Translations under genes and position numbers: made by a program
The notes under the pieces: model-generated
What the model was told of the DNA's origin: nothing
Seen by the model: only the letters and a program-made list of their open reading frames with translations
The model's database searches: none
Shown: positions 35,193 through 46,500 of the stretch, piece by piece
How the letters are laid out: each line of letters starts with the position of its first letter
Numbering within the stretch: position 1 is the stretch's first letter
Assembly (NCBI RefSeq): GCF_037042905.1
Contig: NC_087247.1
Location: 42,569,920-42,633,919, forward strand
DNA: 64,000 bases
Source: Lytechinus pictus
Taxonomy: Eukaryota; Echinodermata; Echinoidea; Temnopleuroida; Toxopneustidae
Direction: 5' to 3'

Positions 35193-38100
35193 CAGTAGCG
35201 GCTGCACAGAAACGCTGTTAGTGAAGGTGTAGTTAGCGCTGACAAGTCACTGACAAATCGGCCACTAACTCCATGAGCAGAATGGACGCACTGAAAGTGA
35301 GCATGTTAGTGTTAGGCACAGGTGTTGTCAGTGGGTTTGAGCCTTATACTTAGGAAAAATCTATGACGTACAAATAATAGTAATCCATGTGTATGTAAGG
35401 GCCTTTATCCCATAGGCTCAATGCATTATTAATCCCGTTATGTTAAACCTAGCCAGGCGGCTTCTAGAGAGTAAAAATCATTTACTAACGTAAGGTTACT
35501 CTCGTATGAAGCCAGGCCTTCTATCTCATAGACCCACACAGAGCCAGCCAAAACCTGAAACTTTCACCCCCGAGATTTCTACTTTCCTTCTAAAAGATCT
35601 AGCTCTAAATCATGTACATGGGATAAAACTTAATTTCCGACATTTCTACGCTCTCGTTATTTTTAAAACAAGAATTCATCAAAAAAAGGAAAAAATATTG
35701 TGAAAAGACGGAAGAGACTTGCCCGATGTTTACGCCGCCATCTTGTTTCTTATTGTACTTCCCCAACGTTACGGACGCGAGCGTCACTTTTCAACCAAAC
35801 TTGGATGGTAGATGGACTTAGGGGACCTACATGTTATGCTGCAGTTGGAGGTCACATGGTAAGGTCAAAGGTCATTTTCAGGTCAACATTAAAGTTTACA
35901 TGCAAGACTCTCTTATGACACCTAACTCCGCAACCGTAATCCACTTTCAACCAAACTTGAATGGTAGATGGACTTGGGGGAACCTGCATGTTATGCTGCA
36001 GTCAGAGGTCATATGGTAAGGTCAAAGGTCATTTTCAGGTCAACGTTAAAGTTTACATGCAAGACTCTCTTATGACACCTAACTCTGCAACCGTAAGTCA
36101 CTTTTCAACCAAACTTGGATGGTAGATGAATTTGGGGTACCTGCATATTATGCTGCAGTCGGAGGTCACATGGTAAGGTCAAAGGTCATTTTCAGGTCAA
36201 CGTTAAAGTTTACATGCAAGACTCTCTTATGACACCTAACTCCGCAACCATAAGATACTTTTCAACCAAACTTGGATGGTAGATGGACTTGGGGGACCTG
36301 CATGTTATGCTGCAGTGGGAGGTCACATGTTAAGGTCAAAGGTCATTTTCAGGTCAGCGTTAAAGTTTACATGCAAGACTCTCTTATGACACCTAACTCT
36401 GCAACCGTAAGTCTTTTTTCAACCAAACGTGGATGGTAGATGGATTTGGGGTACCTGCATGTTATGCTGCAGTCTGAGGTTGCATGGTAAGGTCAAAGGT
36501 CATTTTCAGGTCAACGTTAAAGTTTACATGCAAGACTCTTATGACACCTAACTCCGCAACTGTAAGATACTTTTCAACCAAACTTGGATGGTAGATGGAC
36601 TTGGGGGACCTGCATGTTATGCTGCAGTGGGAGGTCACATGTTAAGGTCAAAGGTCATTTTCAGGTCAGCGTTAAAGATTACATGCAAGACTCTCTTATG
36701 ACACCTAACTCTGCAACCGTAAGTCTTTTTTCAACCAAACGTGGATGGTAGATGGATTTGGGGTACCTGCATGTTATGCTGCAGTCTGAGGTTGCATGGT
36801 AAGGTCAAAGGTCATTTTCAGGTCAACGTTAAAGTTTACATGCAAGACTCTTATGACACCTAACTCCGCAACCGTAAGTCACTTTTCAACCAAACTTGGA
36901 TGGTAGATGGACTTGGGGGACCTGCATGTTATGCTGCTGTGGCAGGTTGCATGGTTAGGTCAAAGGTCATTTTCAGGTCAACGTTAAAGTTTACATGCAA
37001 GACTCTCTTATGACACCTAACTCCGCAACCGTAAGATACTTTTCAACCAAACTTGGATGGTAGATGGACTTGGGGGACCTGCACGCAACCGTAAGTCACT
37101 TTTCAACCAAACTTGGATGGTAGATGGATTTGGGGTACCTGCATGTTATGCTGCAGTAGGAGGTCACATGGTAAGGTCAAAGGTCATTTTCAGGTCAACG
37201 TTAAAGTTTACATGCAAGACTCTCTTATGACACCTAACTCCGCAACCGTAAGATACTTTTCAACCAAACTTGGATGGTAGATGGACTTGGGGGACCTGCA
37301 TGTTATGCTGCAGTGGGAGGTCACATGTTAAGGTCAAAGGTCATTTTCAGGTCAGCGTTAAAGATTACATGCAAGACTCTCTTATGACACCTAACTCTGC
37401 AACCGTAAGTCTTTTTTCAACCAAACGTGGATGGTAGATGGATTTGGGGTACCTGCATGTTATGCTGCAGTCTGAGGTTGCATGGTAAGGTCAAAGGTCA
37501 TTTTCAGGTCAACGTTAAAGTTTACATGCAAGACTCTTATGACACCTAACTCCGCAACCGTAAGTCACTTTTCAACCAAACTTGGATGGTAGATGGACTT
37601 GGGGGAACTGCATGTTATGCTGCTGTGGGAGGTCACATGGTAAGGTCAAAGGTCATTTTCAGGTCAGCGTTAAAGTTTACATGCAAGACTCTCTTATGAC
37701 ACCTAACTCTGCAACCGTAAGTCACTTTTCAACCAAACTTAGATGGTAGATGGATTCGGGTACCTGCATGTTATGCTGCAGTCTGAGGTTGCATGGTAAG
37801 GTCAAAGGTCATTTTCAGGTCAACGTTAAAGTTTACATGCAAGACTCTTATGACACCTAACTCCGCAACCGTAAGTCACTTTTCAACCAAACTTGGATGG
37901 TAGATGGACTTGGGGGACCTGCATGTTATGCTGCTGTGGGAGGTTGCATGGTTAGGTCAAAGGTCATTTTCAGGTCAACGTTAAAGTTTACATGCAAGAC
38001 TCTCTTATGACACCTAACTCCGCAACCGTAAGATACTTTTCAACCAAACTTGGATGGTAGATGGACTTGGGGGACCTGCATGTTATGCTGCAGTGGGAGG

Positions 38101-39804
38101 TCACATATTAAGGTCAAAGGTCATTTTCAGATCAGCGTTAAAGATTACATGCAAGACTCTCTTATGACACCTAACTCTCCAACCGTAAGTCACTTTTCAA
38201 CCAAACTTGGATGGTAGATGGACTTGGGGGACCTGCATGTTATTCTGCAGTCTGAGGTCAAAGGTAATTTTCAGGTCAACGTTAAAGTTTACATGCAAGA
38301 CTCTCTTATGACACCTAACTCTGCAACCGTAAGTCACTTTTCCACCAAACTTAGATGGTAGATGGACTTGGGGGACCTGCATGTAATGCTGCAGTCGGAG
38401 GTCACATGGTAAGGTCAAAGGTCATTTTCAGGTCAACGTTGAAGTTTACATGCAAGACTCTCTTTCTCCGAAACCATAAGTCACTTTTCAACCACACTTG
38501 GATGGTAGATGGGCTTGGGGGACCTGCATGCTAGGGTCATTGTCACCATGATAATTATATTTATTTGTCAAATTTCTGTGTGAGCTCTATATATCGCAAT
38601 GACGGATGACGCGGTGGGTTCGGGGGATACATTTGCTCGGCTGTGCGACCCACCGAGCAGCTCTAGTTAAAAAAATAGAAATGAACTTTAAAAAATATAT
38701 ATAGTTTTGCATAACTTCTGTAAAATTAATATTTAAGTCAATGTGAGAAAGAATGTACAGTAGACGAGCTGATGTCATTTCCCCACTTATTAATTTGTAT
38801 ATATGAAATAATGTTCATTTAAACTGAATTTGTCCTTACAGTGGAAAATAAACATGACCACTGCTTCAGTAATCATCATGACCATTGACAAGTCCTACAT
38901 AGGCTTACATATGTTGAAACTTAAATTTACCAGTTCACGGTAAAATCGGGAAAAGGGGAATGAGGTTCGGATCTTTTCTATTAGGCTTTTATTAGTTTTG
39001 CAATAAAAAACATCATGTCATTTACATATCATAGGTATAATTAATGGGGAAAACAAGGTAATAACAGCAGTGATAATAACAATCATGAAAAAAAGGAAAA
39101 TGGGACTAGGCTTTGTAATACCATTCGAGGATATGTGGTGGCATGGATAGGCTTCAATGTTTTCAAAAATGCTGTACAGTGTTCACTTTATTCAGTTCAT
39201 TTATCTAACTTTTTTCATTATTTTCCATAGAAGAATTCTGTTACTGATTGAAATTACAGTCTTATCTAATTTGATTCTTTTTTCTCTCAAATGTATTGGG
39301 AGCTGGAGCACTGGCGGACCCAAAGCAATAATCAAAATTTTTAATGTAAACATGCCAGCCATTTTTGCCCAAGTAAGCCCCCCTCTCCCTTGGAAGCAAT
39401 TAAGGACCTTTTTTTGCTTGTCAATTTTTGTTGGGACAATGATACCCTTAACCTTAGATGCAAACCTTTTTTTTTTTTTGCTTGTCTAAATTTTTCTCGG
39501 GGAAAATGTGCCCCTATTTGGAAGAAACTGTATCCGCCCCTTTGGCTGGAGTACCCTTTTAATTCGATCTAGGTCTATTTTAAAGCACTTGATATAAAAA
39601 GGAGACAAGTTTTACGCAAGACACGCAAGAGATATTCACTAACATTGTTGCTATCGGTGCCAAGGGCGCTGTTAGAGTGAATAATTCAAACATCAGCGCT
39701 AGCTAGTGATCGGGCCAAAATTATGCTTCTGTGCGGGCAAAACCTCACTAACAGTGCTGTTAGTGCTCTGTTAGTCTAACAACGTTTTTGTGCGCCCCGT
39801 ACAG
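35193..39804. mobile_element. Putative hAT-like element enclosing the satellite
   Basis: Left end CAGTAGCGGCTGCACAGAAA pairs with the right end read inward, CTGTACGGGGCGCACAAAAA. Subterminal GTTAGTG/CACTAAC words are repeated near both ends. No transposase and no clear target duplication. The satellite at 35781-38549 lies inside. Confidence 0.5.
35781..38549 (+). repeat. Satellite array 1, unit about 157 bp, about 19 units
   Basis: The word TGGATGGTAGATGG recurs about every 157 bp. Each unit continues with ggacctgcatgttatgctgcag, a cluster of AGGTCA half-sites, gtttacatgcaagactct, gacacctaactc and caaccgtaag. Units fall into alternating variants. There is a truncated unit near 37080 and smaller gaps elsewhere. 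Short open frames here are repeats, not genes. Confidence 0.95.
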
Positions 39805-40431
39805 GTTTAATGAGTTTGTTTTATTTTATGATTTCCCCTAACCAGGGTTGGGCTCAGTTACAAGGTCATTGATCAGTTATGTAATTAGTTACATTTTGTA
39901 TTTGTGATTTTGAAAGGAAAGTAATAATAATTGAATAAAATGTAATTGACTTCAATTACTGTTAATTACTTTTGATTACATTCCATTACTTTACAATAAA
40001 CTTACTTAATCTATGATTTAATTGCATGACCTTTTTCACGTCAACTGCTTCAGCATCTCTAGTGTAATAGGCAGAATCTGTGCTCTTTAACATAAACCTT
40101 CACCTTTTCAGTTTTTCTGTAACTTATGTTGAAATAGGTGGTGCTTCATGTTTCATTTATGACTTTTATGCAAAGTAATTGTAATTGTAATTGTAATTGA
40201 CAAAAGTAATTGGAAGTTGTAATTGAAAAAAATGTAATTTAATTGAAAAGTAATTGTAATTGAAGAAAGTAATTGAGACCAGCCTTGCCCCTAACTAGAA
40301 TGTTAAGATCAAGACTGAATAAATTGCAAGGGGTCTATTAAAATCCAGACACTACTCATTATCTAGGCATTAAATTATCTACTGTAGATGAGATTAGATG
40401 TAACATTTTTCATATTTATTTATCTTTTTAG
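38550..40431. other. Spacer before the POLR1G-like start exon
   Basis: No gene seen. Contains the right end of the hAT-like element and, at 40175-40275, a run of taattg/aattgta words. A poly-T lies at 39468-39479. Confidence 0.55.
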
Positions 40432-40510
40432 TTGAGCAATGACCTTGAGATTCCACCTTTAGAGAGCAGCTTGCATAACCAACTATTACCAAGATGACAA
40501 AGATTGAAAG
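40432..40510 (+). CDS. POLR1G: POLR1G-like start exon (coding from 40494)
   Basis: Acceptor tatctttttag at 40431; donor gtaaga at 40511. Only 17 nt are coding: ATG at 40494 gives MTKIE plus the first two bases of Arg. An earlier ATG at 40439 opens a 7-codon uORF. In another frame a TGA at 40495 overlaps the start as ATGA. Confidence 0.8.
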
Positions 40511-43500
40511 GTAAGATTTAAAGTATACATCCAAAGAAATTCACGAAAGTGATGATTATAGACAAATTATATATGAATGGAAATGTCTTGTCTTTTTATA
40601 CACAAATATGTCACTAAAAAGTGTTATTGATGTCGTGGAAATGCAAGAAATGAAATTATTAGAGACCCTTCTCAGCCCCCCAGCCGCCCCCAGACACACA
40701 CTAACGCGATCAAATACAGTCGAGAATAATGACGTCACATGATGATCGACTCACTCAGCCGCTCTCTAGCTCTGTGCAAGCCAGCAGTACACTGATAGCT
40801 GATTCACCTTCCTGGTCTCTATTTTTCTTCGAATTTACCGTTTTCTTCATGTATTGTGATATCCGAATTCTGTTTTCGACAACTTCAGACTATAAGGGAT
40901 CCAGAACTGTGTTATTTTGCCCGGTTTTTATTGAATTGTGAACTGGAAAGATCGATTTCGTCCACTCGACAGTCTTCGTTGTGTTGCTCTACTAACTATT
41001 GAAAAACTCCAAGCTGCACGGTCCCATTCACTTGCTCCCGATGCATGTTGCAGGTTACGCTGTTTGATCCAGTCAAAAGTCAAGGTAAGCATGTTTGGAA
41101 ACTGTACTTGTTCTGACGATGCATTCAGGTCAGATGACAGATACAGATCTGATATAAGTTTAGAATCATGCATTTTGGCATAACTACTATTAAAATTAAA
41201 AAGTCTTTATTTTAGAAATAATGTTTTTGCACAATTCCAGCAGATTTTTTCTTCAGATTTCTAAAACTGGTCAGGACTCAGGCAGGCGATTAAATTATTT
41301 AGGAGCACTGGTATGGACCATGGCTGAAAATCTGCTGTTTCAGAGGAATGTTTAAGTTTTTATTATACACAGAATCATATCACCATGATGCCGATGTCAT
41401 GAAGCCAGACAAATTTTCAGCAGTGATTACCCTGATTCCTGGCCAAAATCACTCACACGTATTGCGAGGTTAGTACTGTTAGTATACTAACCTCGCACCA
41501 CGAACCGCGTTTGGCAGTTGATTTCTAACTAGTGGGTCGCGCGTGCTGGGATCTCACTTCTTGGGTCCACAACACACGACTTCTATGGCTTGAATTTTCT
41601 GTGCGCGGCGGCATGTAATGAACCCTTGGGTGGGCCAAAATTAGAGTCTGGTGTTTCTTTCTGATTAGAGTGTTGCTGCATATATGCATGCGTAATGCCT
41701 TCAACAATGAAGCTAAATGCAATCTTTGTAATGACACAGAGACTCAGAGAGCACCGTACCTCAAGTGATGTTCGTGTAGTCTCCACTTCACTACTGCTAC
41801 AGCCTACACTACGCTACACACCTACCCGGGTAGGTGTGGCGTACATGTACGGTAGTGTAGCGGTAGTGAAGTGGAGTGGGGCCTACACAAACATCACTTG
41901 AGGTAGAGCACCAGTGTTCTGAGTGGAACTTTTCAGGTGTCTTAACCTACTATCATTTGTTGTTGACCGGGAATTACATGCCACCGCACGTCATCAATCA
42001 TCACGATAATTAAATTTATACTTTGATTTGATTATTTAAACTATTTCTTTTTTTTCTCTCTTCTACACACAGATCTGCACACTTGCTGACTCTGGTGACT
42101 TCTGGTCTCTGCTTGCTACCTCAATCTGGGAGATTCCATCATGTCCTTTTACTATGATTTGGATATAGCCATTTTTTTCTTCACTCTTTCCAGGACCTAC
42201 GGTTTGCAAGTTGTGGACTGATAATGATACAAAAGAAAAATTTTCTTTATCAATCTTGGAAACAATTTTGAGCACAGTTTTGGAGAGAACTAAGAAATTT
42301 GACTTGGACAGGAATACAGCTTGTCAAAAATAATAACACACAATTTAAAATGAAATAACAATTTTAATGTTACTAGGGCATTTTGCGAGAAATGTTATAC
42401 TCAATCACACGTCCCAAATCAAGGGTAAGTCCTTTGATTAAACATGTAGTTGAATTGCGACTGCAACTCGACCTTATTACGCTTGAATTTGAATTTAAGA
42501 CTTACGCTTGATTTGCAATTGAACATAAGTTTCTTGCAGTGCCCCATAATTATGTTTTGTTATCAGATATTTAACGTGCTGATTTTTCTCGAAAGGTATA
42601 ATATATTTGTCCTTTTAAACGGTATTTGAATATGGGTACGCCTTTTATTTGTTTTCCACAATATTTATTGCATGTATGAACATAAGTGAAATATTTATTG
42701 TGAAGCACTGTGAATGTTGTGTGCTGTTGTGTGATGGTTCATCATTTTTGTTATAAGACTGAAAGCCTGGTGGATGTGAGGAAGTGGCCTGGATGAAAGA
42801 GAAGTGAACATGTGTCCAATTACTGATTTGCATATTCTAAGACAATTTTGTTTCTGGATAAATTTTGCTATGCATTCCCTACATTAAGAGTAAAGGAGAA
42901 GTCCACGCAATCAAAAATTCATTTGAATTTAAAGAAAAATAACAAGATATTGCAGGAAATTTCATAAAAACTTTGATTCAAATTTATATAATTACTATTT
43001 TAACAGTTCCGTAAATATAACCTATTGTGATCAGATGAAGAGTTTCCTATCGTCAAATCTGCAAAGAATAAAAAACAAAATGCCACAAAAAATAGAAACG
43101 AATGTGATGTGAGTGACAACTCTAATTTGCATATCATTGTTTTGTGTATATGACTGTTTTGAGTAAAAACAACAAGGGAAATTACTCTATTCAAATAATT
43201 TTTAGTTGATGTGGACTTGACTTTTAACTCTACCCCTCCCATCCCAAATAAGAGTAGAAATAATCTAATCAAGAACTTGAAAATCAAAAGCAGCAATTAA
43301 GAAGCAAGATTTGATAAATACAGGTCTGAATAGAATTTCACAAGAAAATAAAAAGAGAAAAAAAGATGGGTAGGGACGGGGAAGGAATAAAAAAAAAATG
43401 CCCAGAAAAAAAAATTCCGAGTTTCGAACCAGGGTCCTCGCACATGACAAAACAATGGCCAACGCATTTGGCCACAGACCATTGCCCTACTGGAAAGGCA

Positions 43501-46500
43501 TTTTTAAGATATATGAAATAAAGTCCGCTCGCCGCTGTTGCCTAATAATGCTTCGGCAATTCAACTGCAGTTTCAGTCATTTCGCGATGGATATTGCCAT
43601 GTTTTTTTGTGGTTCCTGACTTTGCTACTTAATGAAATTTCATAATTTTTGTTCAATCATAAAGAAGAATGTCTATGCTTTATATTGATTATAATATTAA
43701 TGTGACGCAAGTGTGATTTCTACGTGAAAATATGCTTTGTTTATTTACATATATTTCTTGAAAAAAAAATTATAAGCTAAATATCGGTTACCAAAATACG
43801 TTAAATGTGCACTTTTTTTCACTGTTCAGTAAATTCAAACTTTTATCTATATAACAAGACCAATATTAAGAGCAATAAACAATTCTAAGAGCAAAAAACG
43901 CTGATTGGAAAGATCGTCTCCAATGGGCTGCTGTCAGCTCAGCTGCTCACTGCTCATTGTGTGACGTCACTCAGCTGGAGCTCGCAAGAGGACCGGTGGA
44001 AGGCAGAAATATGGCATGAAAATAAATCATTTTTGAGAGCTGATTTCTGCAAACTCTGATCACTATTTTGAAAAGTGAAGTTATATATCTGATTAGTAAT
44101 ACTTCCCCTTTACAATGATGACCACATAAAGTCATTATAAAATACTTTTGATTCTTCGGATGTATACTTTAACTACTGTAGAGGGAGGGCATATGTTGCA
44201 AGGGGTCTGTATTATGGGGTATGTTTTCTTTTTAAAATCTCTCTGTTATTAGTGCATTCTAAAAATGTTTTTGTTTTGCTCAGTTTGGTTTAGTTCATTG
44301 AATCTCATTTAAGGATCTAGTTCTGAATTTGAAAGTGATTAAAATCTGATAAAGATATTGCTATCTTGTCATTGCAACTATCAATCCGGGCTATGTTTCA
44401 TTAACAAAAATTTTGTGCTAAAATATTGCGAGGAATATCTTGCAGGGTTGTTTCCAGGCCTCCAGCCAATGAAACTCACCATTGCAGTAGACTATCCATA
44501 GATTTCCATCCATCAAATTTTGTAAAATAGTACTTGGTGTTATCATGGATCCTACTAAGTGTCATCTATTTTCCTATAGCAATACATTATTCAGATTACC
44601 CTCAACAAGACTGTCATATTGAAGCTCAAATTGTTGTTCACTTGAATACAGCTCTACACGTATATATACTTGATATTGGAGCATCGAAATAAACCACCAT
44701 AAAGTATTAACCTTTACAGAATGTTTGTAAGGAGTTTGTTCAGAGTTTATATTTCATTTTTTGTGAATGTGATTTATTCTCCATCTTTAGCCTATTACGA
44801 TCAGAGTTTTTGGCAATATTTTCATGGAATGAGTATAAAACTCATTACAGAGTGAAAAATGATGCTACCACATCCTTGTGCAATTATCCTTATTCCTGAT
44901 ACTAAGATAAATGTTGGTATGCTAAAAAAAACCCCAGCACTTTGCCTGGATTTGAGTGAAACCATATCCTGTATTAAATGAAAGTCATAATTCAGATTAC
45001 ATGTAGATATTGTTAAGGGAAAAAAAAGATTGCTTTGGGACAATTCAGTGTCATTCATGTTTCCTTTCAGTCTAACATAAAATAAAGAAGTATTTGACCA
45101 AACAACTAAAGAAACCAAAAAATTTAAAGTCAACTTTAAAGTGAATTAATATGAAAATTGTTCCTGATTTTTTTATAGGTGGAGCAATAGCTTAACTTAT
45201 TTGTCAGCACTGATAATTGATTCTCTAATACAAATGATATATGGATATTGATGCTGTCCTATTCTGCATATTCTGTCAGTATTTGCTTTTTGATTGAGCT
45301 AAGCTTTTGTTTACAAAGCTCAAATGATTTTGTGATATCAATGTAACAATGTAAAGACTGTTTGATAGAGTCATATGATATTGCTACTTTTGTGTTGTGA
45401 TGGGTTGTGAGTGACTCCCCCTTTCTCTGGTTCCCTTTCAATCTCTCTCTCTCTTTCTTCTCTCCTCCCTTACCCTCTCTATCTTAAATGATAATAGGTT
45501 TATCACCCCTCCTTCATTTGAAGAGGTTGATTTGTCTGAAGATAACTGCCCTCTCAGTATGAAAGATGTAAGCAAGTCAAGAAAGGAACTGTGGCTTATC
45601 AGAGCTCCAACTGGTGTAAGCTTTTTTCATTTTATGATAAATTGTAATCAAAGAAAAAAAGTATATAGCCTATTTTATTCTAATACATGTACAATATCAA
45701 AGTATAAAGTATAGTATATTCAGATACTTTCAGATAGATCGAAACTTAAGATAACAAAAACATATATGCTGTACAAAATAAGGTGTAGTCGTGAATGAGC
45801 ATATCAGCAAGGGCCCAACAGAGCAAAAATAAGTGTATATTGAGTAGGGTATTTATAACATACATTTTTGAATAGAGGAACTTCTGATTCAATCACTACA
45901 AGTCATGAGATACAGCTTGAAATACACATGTACAATGTAGCTGAACTTTCAATAATAAAATCTACTTTTTTTTATGGTACTTGATTTAAATCGGACATAA
46001 CAAAAAAATATTTCTTGGAAGATAAGCAGGCCTAAAGAGCAAAAATGATCTTTTCTTCATTGTTTAATCCTAGTAATTTTGTTATATATTGTTTTTAGTT
46101 TGATTGTTCTGCTATTGAAGATGTGACATTGAATCTTGATGGGGATCCAGTAGAGTTTTCTTCAGGAGACAACAAAAAATATGAAGCAGTCTCTGTTAGG
46201 CAGAATAAAGAAAATGAGGTAATAATAAAAAATAGCTTCAGCATTTTGTATCTGCACCTTAATACCAGAATGATCATTTTATTGTGGTTTCATTCTGGCA
46301 TTGGATTTTTTTTATTGAAAGTTGAAATGGGAAATTGCACAATATTTGGGTCTTTCGTTATCACCAGTTAAGTCATTATATTGTCTGATATGGATAATTG
46401 CCAAATATTTCTCACATACCATGGTTTCTTACACTTGTATGACCATCAATTTTATTTCACTAAAGATTGCTTGTTCATAAGCTTAAGATTCAATTAGAGA

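Larger units (their letters stand above)
40522..44168. mobile_element. TTAA-flanked 3.6-kb element in intron 1
   Basis: TTAA at 40518-40521 and 44169-44172. Ends AGTATACATCCAAAGAA and its inverted partner TTCTTCGGATGTATACT. It starts 11 nt after the start-exon donor. The interior holds two smaller MITEs and a tRNA-like fragment but no transposase frame. The two short ends could instead belong to separate fragments. Confidence 0.55.

Noticed and set aside
35506-38418. Short open frames and regular repeats that could be mistaken for a CRISPR array or a repeat protein gene
   Set aside because: Units of about 157 bp are tandem with no spacers, and frames break in different units; this is a satellite in an animal genome.
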